Positions 22,556 through 34,600 of a DNA stretch of 64,000 nucleotides are shown here, in pieces; position 1 is the stretch's first letter; every line of letters starts with the position of its first letter. A model generated the notes under the pieces. It was not told where the DNA came from, did no database searches, and saw nothing but the letters and a program-made list of their open reading frames with translations. The translations under genes and the position numbers were made by a program. The stretch covers positions 62,001 through 126,000 of the forward strand of contig PUDQ02000086.1 in assembly GCA_002964805.2 (NCBI GenBank), read 5' to 3'. The DNA is from Trametes villosa (Eukaryota > Basidiomycota > Agaricomycetes > Polyporales > Polyporaceae).

Positions 22556-23085
22556 TGATCTATCTTAGCAGCTTCGGATTTCGTTTCTGGACAAAGCCGC
22601 CATCTCCTGAACACCCGGTCGTAGATGGAGCGATGGTCCAGCTACTCGCGAAATGTCGCACACAACGGACATCCCAAGGAGTGAGGGAGTAACCTCGTTG
22701 TGGCGGTGGCATGGGAAGGCTAGCCGTGGAGCACGGGAGCGGGATGAAAAGGGTCTTCCTTACCTAGCATGATCGAGGCCCTTCGGGCGGCCCCACGGCT
22801 TCTCGAAATTGAATGCGCATTCCCCGCAAACGATTCGGGGAGGCCGGTGGTAGAGCACGAGGTAGGGGCCTGAACGTTTGAACTCTGACGATGCTATGGG
22901 TACGCAAGAGGAGGGCAGGCCGCCGCTCGTCCCACTCAACCCTCTACTACCAACCCCTCACATTCCCCGAGCTCGAGACTGCGCAAGTCCTGCCCTCCTA
23001 CCGTGCTATTCATGGCGTCCATTCAAGTACGTGCATTTTATCTTCGCCAGTTTGCGTTTGACTAATTTTGCGAGCACGTAATAAG
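22556..23085. other. intergenic, no gene seen
   Basis: Upstream region of the F-box/LRR gene. No exon, RNA gene or repeat is supported. Confidence 0.35.
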
Positions 23086-25001
23086 ATGTCAGCGACTCCG
23101 TCGCAGGCTGACAATACGCTGCTCGAACAGCGCAGGCTCTACCCTCTCGCAAACATCGCGCCGACCGTGCCTCCCTCCCATGTCCGGGCTAGACCGCTGC
23201 AGTCTCCGGGCAGCCGCATGGGCGAATTGGCTGATCGCATCGTCGCCGCTATGCCCTGGCCGTCTTTCTCTCCCTTCTCTGAGGCTACGGGTGTCGAGGA
23301 GCGAGTAGACCTCTTCTCATTGCTGCAGACATCGACCGCGTTCTTCCACAGCGCCGCCGCGGCGCTCTGGAAGTGCCCCGTCAACATCCAGGCTTTGGTG
23401 CGGGTCCTCTATCTCGCGACTGGAGAGTTGGACACGTCCGACATGGCGCACATGAGCTCTCGTGAGACGGAGTTGTGCATCTACTCGTGAGTACTACCTC
23501 TGCATATCGCATCTCATCTACTAACCTACAAATAGTCACGTCTCTCGTATGCTCGTTGCGGACAACGGCGTCGAGAACCCCGCTTTCAACCGGTTCCGAT
23601 TTTACGCCGGGTGCATCGCTCAACTGCAGGCCTCCTCCGACGATACTCCAACTACCCTGATCTCCTATCTTGCGTCTCTCCTACCGATCGGCGTGTATCT
23701 CTTCCCCAACCTGCAGGAATTATCGTGGGTCGAGAATCAGCCCTGCGTCTCCTCGGGCACGATCACCAGCTTGTTGTTCGCTTGCAACATCTCCAGACTC
23801 ACACTGTGCCTCCTGGATCAGCCCTTAGCCACCGCCACCGACGAGGGTTGCCGCTTTTACACTGAATCAGTCGTCGATCTCCTAGTCGTCATCTCCAGTG
23901 CCGCTCCTGAGCTCCGCGAACTCACCGTCCAGGCCCTGAGCGCCGTCACCATCCCGGCCGAAGCGATCATGCGCTTTGAATATCTCCGCGACGCCAACTT
24001 GCATGTCAGCGTTTCAGGTATGTCCCTTCACTCCGCTACACTGCTTGTAGCCATCGCTCACTACCGCTGGAACTAGCGGCCCATTTTCCTATCGCTTCGA
24101 CGCTGGGAGAGCCACAGATTGACCATCTGGAGTCCCTCGAGCTTCACTGGACACCGGACACCGACCTCGCTGTCGTCGCGTCGCTGGTGGACTCCCCAAC
24201 GCTCGAGGCGTTGACCGTCATGGCGTACAACCACCTCGGCACCGGCTTCCTCTACGACATGTACCTGCTTTCCCATCACACGCCGATGTGGCTTACGACC
24301 GTCGAGATCTTCTCCGTCGACGCGGTGAGGTATCCAACTGATAGTGGTGTATTCGTCAACTTCATCCAACCGCTACTGTCACGCCGAGGCATTCAGAACC
24401 TAGCCGTCGTACTCGGCGGGTATCGGTTCCACTTTTCTATCTTCGACCTGGACCGTATGGCGCGCGCATGGCCGGGCCTGCGCGCGCTCAACATCGGCTT
24501 CGAACTCGCCGACAGCAGCCGCCTGCCCGACTTGCAGTGCGCCCTCACCCACATGATCCGCCTCTGCCCTCTGCTCGAATTCCTCCATATCCCCGGCTTT
24601 ATCACCTCTGCGACCAACGGCCCGTTCGAACTCGGAAGATTCAGCGGCACCAGTGTCCTCCAGCACCTCTCATCCGACATCGTCGACTGGGAGCACCACG
24701 TCCTCGACATCGCCCTCGCCCTGTATGAAGCGTTCCCGCTACTGGAGCAACTCGGACCGTGCGACGAGCCTAGTTCTTGGACTGACCTTCAAGAGCTCGT
24801 CACGTCGCTCCGCAAGCAGGACTATCTCAACATTCTCGAGTATGTCTTAAGCTCTACGCGTGCCGGGACGTACAGTAAATTCCCGTGAGTCATACCCATG
24901 CGGCCTCACTATGTCTGCTGATGCCTTTCATCGACAGTCGGTCTCTTCGCGAGGTCGCTCGTTTGGGCGCCCAGCTGGGTCCCGTGCCCGCGACGGGGTG
25001 A
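23086..25001 (+). CDS. F-box/LRR-type protein
   Basis: Exons 23086-23486, 23536-24017, 24077-24884 and one ending at TGA 24999-25001 join in phase to about 580 residues. Residues 60-105 resemble the second half of an F-box (LLQTSTAFFHSAAAALWK). The remainder is a series of leucine-rich segments spaced 25-30 residues (FPNLQELSW, APELRELTVQAL, SPTLEALTV, WPGLRALNIGF, CPLLEFLHI, FPLLEQLGP), as in the very large agaricomycete F-box families. Such proteins usually serve as substrate receptors of SCF ubiquitin ligases; the substrate is unknown and the F-box here lacks the classical leading Leu-Pro. The ATG at 23086 is chosen over one 18 nt upstream because it opens a typical MSATPSQ start. Confidence 0.8.
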
Positions 25002-25325
25002 TCTGTCCGTAGTGATCGAATGTCGTCAAGTGTCCGCGCAGTCTCATAGTTGTATGCTTGCGTTACTACCGCCGCCATCCTGTACAGTAATATCTTGTTG
25101 TATCAGCTTGCTTATGCGTACAATTCCTGCTCCGCGAACGCCCCGCTAAGTTTCTCATGGTGGGGGGAACTGATGTGTGCGGTGCTGTGCGGTGAATGGA
25201 ACGGCCACCGTGCACGCCTACTACGGGGCGTTATCCGAGTCGTGGTTAAAACGTTAACCATTCGGTGGACGCCCAGTGAGAAAGCTGGATAAATGAGTAA
25301 TAAATGCCACTTGTTAGCTCAAAAA
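25002..25325. other. intergenic, no gene seen
   Basis: 3' flank of the F-box/LRR gene. Nothing recognised. Confidence 0.35.
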
Positions 25326-25412
25326 GGAGTGCAATCAGGCAGGAATCGAACACGCGACAGGGTTGCTCCCAGGCAAGCGGCACTGCTTACTACTGCGCCA
25401 TTGTTCCTTCGT
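25326..25412 (-). repeat. tRNA-like SINE head (RNA polymerase III unit candidate)
   Basis: On the minus strand, TGGCGCAGTAGTAAGCAGTGCC resembles an A box and GTGTTCGATTCC a B box about 30 nt further on. A CTTTTTG run 18-20 nt downstream could end RNA polymerase III transcription. The cloverleaf is poor: the acceptor stem does not pair and the T stem has a mismatch. A tRNA-derived SINE or tRNA relic fits better than a working tRNA. Confidence 0.4.
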
Positions 25413-28400
25413 TGCTCTTGCCTTAAATTGTAATACTGATATTCTGATACATTGAGTCCCTGCTCGAGTGCGCCACACTGGATCCTTCACTGAGGACTGT
25501 CGAAATCGCCGACTAGCAGCACCCAAGGCGGGGTATACCCTCCACCACCGCACCATCGACAATATTGCGGTGACTGCGAAGGCTGTAGCAGACGATGAGC
25601 GCCAGAGCTCGCGCTGATGGGCAGCCCGCGGCGCTGTCACGCGGTCCGAGGATGCAAGTCCGAGGCCGCCTCGACGCGGGTTCACTGTTCAGTTAGTTTC
25701 CGAGTTCTCGATCACATCCGTTGTTGTTCGCGATGTTTGTATCTGATTTCTTGCTTTCTTTACTTAGATCGCGTGCACGGCGTTGCAACACATCACGACG
25801 CAGACGCATTCCGCGCGCGGGTGGTCTTTACTTAGTAAGTAGTTCATCGTGGCGGGCACCCCACACGTGACCGCGTCGCGCCTTCATCCGCTCGCGATTC
25901 CGCTCGTCTCTACGTACATCCGCCCTCGCCCCTGCAGCTCTCAAGCGTTCTAGGACGTGTTTTGGCGGGGAGTCCAACCCTTATTGAGACACTCTTCCTA
26001 GATCTCGTCCCGATCGCAGTGATTATGCTCTCCTTTGCCACCGCACCCGTCAAACCCACCTCTCCCGCAGTGCCCTGTCATGACACTCATGCTCTCCGTA
26101 GGCGGCGTGCGCTTCCCGCTGTCCGCCTGTCGTGCTCATGGCTCGTCTCCTAACCGTTTGCTTGGGGCCCCGATGAGTACGCCCGGCGCATGTCCTCCGC
26201 CCTCGCGCCTGCGCTCATTGCCTGCTTGCTCTCACAGTACTACACCTCACGCGGCGCCGCACACCACCAGCAACACCCCCTCTCTCGCGAAGGACGAACA
26301 CGCCCATAGCGGATATGACCTCTTATGCAGCGTTCACATCCGCTCTCTCGCGGAGCACGTACGGCGACGGCCGCAAGTGCACTAAGACGCTGCAAGCGTT
26401 TATCAAGTGCAATGCAGCTTGCACACTCGAGATTCTCCGACTACGCTTGGGCTTGCTTTCGGTCAGCAGCGAATTTGGTTCCTGTACAGCGCGGTAGAGC
26501 ACACCACGCCGTCCATCTGGGTGCGTCCCCTCTATCGACCTGGCTCGAATTGCACTCACGACAGTCAAATACTACGTCCCTCGAGCACCTGTAAAGGCCT
26601 GATGCGCCGCTCACACGCACGAACGCCCGCCCCCCGAACGTGCGCAAATCATCCATGTAGCTTCAAGAACGCGTCGCTGCGCGCACAGGGGTGCCCCCGG
26701 CGACGTCCTGCGCCCGCTATGCCCCCCACTGCACCGACCTCAAGATCGCCCCCGGCGACGTCCTGCGCCCGCTATGCCCCCCACTGCACCGACCTCAAGA
26801 TCGCCTTTTGAGTGTCCTCCCACCCCGTACAGTCGGCCGCTGCCTGCAACTGGTTGTCCTGTGGTGGATACAGCCTCGGTCTCACGGGGGTTGTGTTCCC
26901 AGCCCGCTCGGATGAGAATAACTCTCACTGTCTCTGTATTTCAGGTGCCCCGCCGTGCCCGAAAAGGTGACTCCTGCACGCCAGAGTCCTCCTCCCCAGC
27001 TCTCTGCGCATGTGATGCCTCACATTACGGCCCCTCGCGTCCACGCCACCGGCGGCGCCATACCACGACATCCACTGGGCGCACGTCGCGCCGTCGTAGC
27101 ACCGGCGGTGCAAGACTTGACATCAATGCCCCGCCGCAAGGCCTTCGCTGTCGCACCCGCAAACTCGACGACGCGCATACACCCAGTGAGCACCAGTGCA
27201 ATAGACGAAGGAAGAAAAATGTCGTTCGTTTTCGACTATTTTTATGCACATAGAACATGCACCGCGCGCCCCGCGCCGCCACCTCGCCCTTTGGACGCGC
27301 GATTCGCCCGGGGCGGTCGAGGGCGGCGTGCGCTCGCGGACACACCACCCTCGATCGCCCCCCGTTATGGAGCGTGCGGGCTGGTTGAATTTTGCCCGTC
27401 CGGCCAGAGCAGCGTGCCCGAGAGCGCGTCCGCGCAAACGACGCGGCCAGAGGGACGCAGTGTGCCCCCTGTACCGGCAGAGGCCGCGTGCGTAATCGTC
27501 GGCGGGGCTGAGCAGGCAAGGCCGCAGCACCGAGCTTTTCAAGGCTCACCGTGTAGGAGAGGGGTGGCCGATATCGACTCTGAGCCACTCATGTCTTTCG
27601 GGGAGAGCATGAGTATTGTCGGGTGGGGCGTGCAGCGCGGAGGCGCGTACCTTGCGCGCACCCGACGCCTCCAATCCCGCGAGCTCAAGTCGAGATCTCA
27701 GCGCACACGACTCGCGCCGCGGTACCGCCTCGCTCTTTGTCGGAGACTCGGTGCCAGCCGCGGGCCGGCGGCGTGCCACTCCAAAGACGTCCACCTCACC
27801 TGGTCCTATTTGAATGTCTCTCCGTCCGTTTTGAGGTGGCATGGAGAGATCACAGATGCGCAGGCTGGACGGCGCGCGTGCTGCCGTACGGCCACGCGCG
27901 TCATGGCGTCTCTGCCCGTGAACACACTTAGTACGGTGTGCCTCGGGCTGTTCGGAAGTGACGGGTGCGAGCGCGCGAGCTGCGTTGTAGGGCGGAATAT
28001 GGCGTACGGCATCGTACTAATGTTCTATTGCCCTCCCTCATCGCTCCAGAGGCGCTGCTAACCGATTTGGCCGAGGCTCGGGGTGCCCGCCCTCGACTCA
28101 CCGTGCGCCCGCAGCACTGCGAGGGCGGGAGTGTTTGTATGGGCTCCAGGGCGCCCCGGCACAGGACATTGACTGTTGCTGTCTGTGGGCGGAGTGTCTG
28201 GGCGCAGGTCAGTGGGTGTTTGCTGACAGGGGCGTGCAGAGTCCGGACATGTACCTTCCGCGTCCCCAACGCGTCCCAAATGCGACCCTCCAGTGTGCAA
28301 GCGTGGGTCAGGGCCGCCGCGTGCGTGATGGTCCCGTCTCGAGCACGGCTCGAGGGCTCGGGTTGTCTCGAGGTGCACCCCGTCCGTCCCGGGACGCATG

Positions 28401-28835
28401 CCCGCTGGGCAGCCGCGTAGTGACGGTGTCTTGGACTGAGCGATGTGGGACGGTCGAGGGAGTCTCCGGGCGGGCCTGCCCCGAACGGTGCGGTCGTACG
28501 TGGCGAGGGCTAGTGTTATTATGTCCCGATGACTTTCAGGCAGTGCCTGACACGGGTACGACTGCGCCATCAAGCGGAACACTACTGGGGCTCCCCGCGC
28601 ATGCCGAACGGCTGTAGCGCTGTGTCGGATCCCGCCCAACAAGACAAGTTCCTGGCCGCGCTCTACAGCCTGAGGATTCCGCCCGATGTCAACAAATGTT
28701 CCTACTCGTTGACTCTCTCGCTTTTTGTCATTGTTCGTCGCTTCACACAAAACGTATGTCAAGATAGAGGCATGTACTCCTCTACAGTTTGGTACATCAA
28801 TGAACACCCAGTTTGCTAAAGTGTCCGAGTCCCCG
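25413..28835. other. long gene-poor GC-rich stretch
   Basis: Over 3 kb without a protein I can support. Long open frames overlap on both strands (for example 26955-28061 plus, 27588-27025 minus, 28807-28058 minus). They have Arg/Ala/Pro-rich composition and no domain, as expected of stop-poor GC-rich DNA. A 55-bp tandem duplication (26693-26802) lies inside. Confidence 0.45.
26693..26802. repeat. exact 55-bp tandem duplication
   Basis: The 55-bp segment starting GCCCCCGGCGACGTCCTGCG at 26693 is repeated without visible change at 26748. Perfect identity indicates a recent duplication or an assembly artefact. Confidence 0.9.
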
Positions 28836-30663
28836 TTAGCCGCTGAAACTCAACACGCGCACATCCCCATAGTTGCTCCCCAACACAATCTTGTCCTCGC
28901 CCAGCGCAAGACTGGTGACGGGGCCGTAGTGGCTGACGAGTGTCTTCATATATTTGCCTTCCTCCCGTGACCACATCTGTGAGTCCGTCCGTCAGCCCCT
29001 ACTAGCCCCGCAAGCGTGAGGACGAGAAAAGACATACAATGACTGATTCGTCATGACTGCCGCTCACAAGATGTAACTGGTCCCCTGCAATGGCCTGCAC
29101 GCCCCCGGTGTGCCCACAGAGAGTATGCTGCACCCTGCCCGTTTCAGCGTCCCAAATCTTGACTCCGTTGTCTCGGCCGCCTGAGACTAGGACAGGCTTC
29201 GGGCGCTTCGCGAGCGGGGGGTGTTCGGCGTGCTCCAAGGAAGCCGTGGGGATCGAGAGAAGCGTTCCCGAAGGCGGCGGGGGTGGCAGAGGAGAGCGCG
29301 GCAAGAGGGAGGTGTTGCGGTGCTGGACCATGTCCGCACCTCCATCGTCGGCGAGCAGCAGTTTGAGGCTCTGCACCTGCCCGGCGTGGGCCTTGAGCTT
29401 GCGCACGCACGTGCGGAACGAGAGATCCCACATCCGGATCGTGCCGCTCCCAGAAGCAGAGAAGAGCATCTTCCCTGCGTCGATAGGTAGCGTCGACGAG
29501 CCAGTCTCGACCGCCACCCCATCACCGCGATCGAATGTCGTTCCCGAGTCCCAGAGTTGGACAGCGTTCACCCGACTGCCGTGACCACGAAGCGTGAAGC
29601 CTTTCTTGATGCGGAAGTTCCAAATCTTGACGGTCCTGTCGATGGATCCGCTCGCAAGCACATTGGAGTCGAAGTTAAGGCAGACGACGCCCGCGGTATG
29701 GCCCCTGATCAATGTGAGACACTTGCCGGTGCGCCAGTCCCAGATGCGCATCGTGTGATCCTTGCTACCCGTGATGAGCTTCGTGGCGTCGAACTGTAGG
29801 GCGTGGATTCCGCGAGTGTGCCCCGGAAGGGTGTGTACCAAAGCTCCCGTTTGCAGGTTCCAGACGCGCGCGGTGCAGTCGCGCGAGCCTGTGATGAGCA
29901 CCGGAAAGGACGGGGGATCGAGTGCCTCAGAGAACTGCAGACACTTCACGCTCCTGGTGTGACCCTTGAGCGTACGCACGCTGTAGATCCCGTGCCGCCA
30001 ATTCAGCTCGAGCGACAGGTGCTGGCGGTAGAAGTCCTTCCACAGACGTCTTTGCGCAGCCTGGGGCTCGACGAGTATGGGCGAAGGGTCGGTGGATGGA
30101 GGGGGAACTTCGGGGGTTGCTTCCAAGGGTGGAATGGACGTGCGGTTGCGTTCCTCTAGCCACGACCTCTGAGAGAGATGCGCCGGCGCTCCGGGTAGCT
30201 CAAGCCCACAATTCAGACACTTCTGGCCGAAGTGTCCCTCGCATATTCCGCGCCAGATGAGGTTGTCATCTGCTAGGCTCCTCCACTGGCGCGAGACCTG
30301 AGCAGCGCGGCAGAGGGACATTGCGTCGAGGTAGCCAAGCGCCCTGAGCGAGAGTTCGCGCGGGAAAACTGAAAACGGGTCGATGCGAATGAGCAGTACC
30401 AGTGGATCGGTGAGAAACGAGATTTGCGAGCAGCAGTACATGGCGAGAGTCCTTGAGGTATACACCCGCAGCGACAGTGACTCGGGCAAGGAGGACCGGA
30501 GGAGGATGCTGGCGGGATCTTGCTCACAATTGCGCACTCGACGAAAAGAGGACTTACAAAGACTGTGCGATGCAGGAGAGGAAGCATGCCAATGTAAGTC
30601 CACAATGCGGACATTACGTGAATTGATGCGAAGAGGCCAAGAGACGGTTGGGAGCGCGGTCAT
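28836..30663 (-). CDS. F-box/WD40 protein, Met30/SconB type
   Basis: A long exon (30663 to about 29040) plus a short last exon starting MWSREEG and ending at 28836. The first part contains the N-terminal Met30-family stretch (CCSQISFLTDPLVLLIRIDPF) and an F-box (FPRELSLRALGYLDAMSLCRAAQVSRQWRSLADD). About seven WD repeats follow, with GH...WN/WD pairs such as GHTRSVKCLQF...DCTARVWN and GHTAGVVCLNF...DRTVKIWN. Met30/SconB/Scon-2 proteins are SCF receptors that control the sulfur-assimilation bZIP regulator and the cell cycle; orthology here is inferred from these motifs. The start is uncertain: 30663 is the most upstream Met, while 30441 (MYCCSQ) is also possible. A low-complexity Pro-rich loop interrupts the repeats between blades five and six. 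Confidence 0.85.
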
Positions 30664-30779
30664 GAGGTCTATCCTAAGCCCGAGGGGATCCGCATTCCCG
30701 TGCGCGCACCCTGGCCCGCACGATCTAGGGTATTAGTCCTTCAGCCCATCTGCACGCGCGCACGTCCCCAAAACCCGCC

Positions 30780-31160
30780 ACGCACCTCTTGGGGTACCAT
30801 CTCCTGCCTGGCCCGCTCGTCACCTGCAAGAGCAGGAGCACCAGGAGCGGGCGGGCGAAGCTGTCGAAGGGACGGACGAAGTAGTACTTCATCACCTCCG
30901 TGAGCTCAGACCGAGACGGGGAAGTTAAGCAGTACCTCCAGCAGCTTCTTGAGTTGCGGCACAAAGAGCACGTACGGGTCCGGGTGTGGGGCGGATGTCT
31001 TGGGCGCGAATGATGCGCCATTGGCCGAAGGCGCCTGCAGGTACGTTGGGCTAGTCTTTTTCTGCTGAAGGTGAAGGCTAGAGTTCCTGCACACGCGGCT
31101 CGGCCTGACAGGCCTAGGGACGGGAAGGCGGTGCGTGCCGGCGGGCCCCAGTAGTAGCAA
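30780..31160 (-). pseudogene. frameshifted N-terminal fragment of a polyprenyl diphosphate synthase (Coq1-like)
   Basis: Two minus-strand frames together resemble the N-terminus of the mitochondrial long-chain prenyl synthase that makes the ubiquinone tail. The first frame gives HPDPYVLFVPQLKKLLEVLL and the second SELTEVMKYYF then RPLLVLLLLQVTSGPG. The switch falls near 30905-30920 with no room for an intron, so it is a frameshift. The catalytic aspartate-rich motifs that should follow are missing; the sequence ends at the Met30-like gene's upstream region. Identification rests on the RPLLVLL-x-Q-x-T-x-G pattern and the preceding spacing. Confidence 0.5.
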
Positions 31161-31169
31161 GGACGCTAC

Positions 31170-31696
31170 CGCGGACGTCTAGAGGTTGGAGCCTGAGTGG
31201 CTGGGGAAGTGACGTTGGCATCAGGTACTCGTTGGGCACTATGGGCGGGCGCAGGCGCACGCGGCAAGGAGGACACTGCAAAGTATCTATGACACCCGAC
31301 AGCAGCCGACGTGCACGCCCGTCGGTATCAATGTATCGTATGTCGCCTCCGCGTCTGCTTATGGCCTCCGTAGAGCGTCAATTCCAACCTACACTACATG
31401 TAATTGCTTACTATAAACTGAGATACTACATCGTGGTGTAGCCGGCTGTGGCATCTACGTACACACTCGCCGCCAGGACCAGCGTTCGGGCGTTCAAGTC
31501 TCACGGATGGCTTTTTTATTACATCTCGAGGCATTCCACTCTCACTACGCCACAGAGTCACCGGTGGCCTCCAAAGTTAGCATTATCACTCACTGTAATC
31601 TTGAGAGTGACAGGAACAAGAGGCTTCGCGTCAATGCATACTGTATCCTATTCATGCCCTCGGGAGGATGCGAGCGATCTGAACTACGATACACAA
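31170..31696. other. intergenic, no gene seen
   Basis: Spacer beyond the KDZ 3' end. No transcript feature supported; terminal repeats of the element could lie here but I did not find them. Confidence 0.3.
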
Positions 31697-34600
31697 TCAA
31701 GAGGAATTCGTACTCATGACATACACCAATTCCAGGAGCCTGGAGCGGAATGATGAGATCTGCCCTTCGTTGAGCTGCAAGACATCGAAACCCTGTAAAA
31801 GTGCCGCTATATACGCCAAAACCCAGACACCGCAATCGAAGCCGTTCATCTGCAACGGGGTGTTCTAATAGAAGTGAGTATCACTTGGCGAGTCTAGAGT
31901 AACAAAGGACGGCCAAGCTCACAGCGAGAGGGTATGTAACCCATTCCTCCTCTCCGAGAACAGGGAGCCCCTCGCGGTTGCGTTCTTGCGCGAGTCGATG
32001 CAGTCTGTGCACGAGCTGGAGCACCTCCTATCAATATAGCCTGGATTAGTACCAGACACCTTCGCGCCGAGCGATCTACAGACATACCTTGGCGTCGTTC
32101 TCCCAGATAGACGAACTAGCCAGGCTATCAAAGTAGGCGATTCGGCGCGGCTCAGTTTTTAGGTAAACGACAGCTAGCGTCCAGTGCCGCGACGGTATGG
32201 ATCGATGGATGGGTATGAGCCATACGTCCTTCTCCCAGTAACGTGTTCGCCCAGTGTCCCTCCATAGCATATCGTCATCGCCTCCCCCACGTTGCAAAGA
32301 CATGACTCGAGTTGAGAGGATAGTGGCGAGATGACCGTTTCTCACAGAGTTCGCTCCAAAGTACCGGAGCAAAGCCTCCGCACTGGTATTGAGGCAATCG
32401 TCGCTGAGCAGCTCATCCGGTTGACGGAGGCGAGCGAGATCCCGGATTGGTAGAAGAAAGCGCTGTGGATATCCTGGAATGGGAGGCATGATGAGGTCGC
32501 CGAAATCCTGGGACGGTGCGGGGTCCATTGACGGAAGAGGGGTGCGCCGCGTAGGAATTGGACTATACTGTGACCATAGATGAGTGATTTTACCACGTCA
32601 TTTTTCGAAGCAACACTCACTGGATGCTCGTCGGCGCACAGAAGTGTACACTGAATCATTTCAGGATCCGAGAGTTGGGTGTGAGAGGTTGAGCGAAGGT
32701 GCGATGGCCCGGGAGAGGGAGGTTGGGCGGTTGACGGGGGTAGGTTGTCCTCGCTGTCGCTGTCGTCATAAGAGAGGAGCTCTGCCAACGTATCATGCGC
32801 GATTACGGCGTCCTCGTCCGCATAACCCCCCTCTATCGCACCAGGCCCGGAATCCTCCATCCCGTCATGAACAGGCACGTATATCCACTGAATAGGAACT
32901 GGAGTATCAAGCCCGGTGACGCGCCGTGCAATGGAGATAGCTTCGTCTGTGTGAGATTGGAAGCGTAGGTCCGATACCAACGGCGTCCTCCATTGTATCC
33001 GGAGTAGGAGAAGCTCTTCTTTCTTTCGCTGGAGTAAGAAGCGAATCTGCGAGACTTCAGTTTCATCAGTACACTGCAAGTTCGGATAGCACGGCGAATA
33101 CGATGCCTTACAGCTTGGAAGTCGCAATGCGAGCTCAACCGCCGCGAGCTCCCTTCCATACCAGCGACACAGATTGTCGGCTTCGTACCCCAGTCTCCTG
33201 CGCTCTTCCACGCAACGATCCAACGCCAATAGAGCACGGATTCCCTGACGAACGGACGAGTCTTGCAGCCATCGGGGAACCGTAACCTGGGAAGGGGATA
33301 TCCACACATCTCCGAGAAGACTGGGGTCGTCACGGAGGACAGCAAGTCCGGAGGGTAGGTGGTGCGGCAGGGGTATATTCCACTCCTTCTGATACAGCAC
33401 TTCTAGTTGGTCGCAGTAGCCGTTAAATTTCTTGATCGAAGCTGTGAGTGCCGGCGTCCGGCGCGAAATGGCCTTCTGCGTTTGTTGATGTAGCTTCGTC
33501 CCTGCAAGGTCATGTTGAGCATCGCCTAGACTTCTGGTGGCGCACGCATACCTAACGGCTGGTCTCGCCCGCCCGCTGCTCTGTTTAGCTTGTCCCACTC
33601 GAAGAAACTACCGATCGCTCGCTTGCGAATGTTGATCTTCAAGTCGCGCGCCATGAGAAGAAGTCGAACAAACCCAAGCGGGAGACCCTTAAGCTCTGGG
33701 AAATCGTGAGGAATGTTGAGAGATGCATAAAGAGCTTCGACCTTCTGGACGGCGCGGGCATGACTGCGCTTCAAGCTGTCGATGTACTCGTGTACAATCG
33801 GTTGCTCCCCTCCGGCTTCCAGGCTGCCCTTCAGCCTTGAGAGCGACGTTTCGACGGTATCCAACTCAGTTTGCAGATTGAGAACCGAATCCAGCTCTTT
33901 ACTGAGGCGTGCAGGCGCGTCTGAGAGAAGCTTAGGGTCAGCCACAATGCCTAGCACAAGCACAGGCAAACTCACATCTGCGGACCGAAAGCTGAGCTGC
34001 GCGCTGTGCCTTCCAATGCTCTCGTAACTCTGGCTTGCTGATACCAATGTCGTCGAGCTCGCGGTTGGCCGCTGTCGTACGCGCATCTACTCCGTTCTTG
34101 AGTCGACCTCGAATCCAGATGCCGAGGTCCTCCCGAGTGGCGCGGTTGATCGCCTCTGCGTGTCGATCGAGCAACCAAATGCGCCGAGAGCGCTGTATCG
34201 TTGATCAGCTATGGAGCTCATGCAGGAGCAGTAGAGAGGGATATCAGATGCGAACGTACCGCGGAGGAACGTGTTACCCCTATGAGTTTACGGAACTTTG
34301 ACCACAGTCTCTCGGTCCCTTCTCCCTCCGACAGGCCGAGCCCTTCCCGGAGTCGTGGGTTATATACGAGCTGGCATGCCCACTGATGGCCGTACGCGTG
34401 CATCACGGACGTCGCAAAGATGAGTCGAGAAACGATCCGGTCGGGTAGCAAATCATACTACTCGGCGGACAGCATCAGAAAGGCGGGAATGACAAGGAAA
34501 TAAAACATACCAGTTGTACACTGCGATCCAGCACACATCCAATATCGTAGAAAGCGGCCACACTCGCATCGTCCGGAATCTCTTCGAACAGCCGGTCGAG

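Noticed and set aside
26955..28061. 368-codon plus-strand gene
   Set aside because: Equally long frames lie antisense, composition is Arg/Ala/Pro-rich, and no domain or splice pattern supports it.
31697..31800. tRNA-like/SINE sequence on the minus strand
   Set aside because: A-box and B-box look-alikes are explained by the last exon of the KDZ gene, which carries the protease cysteine motif and ends with TGA at 31697.
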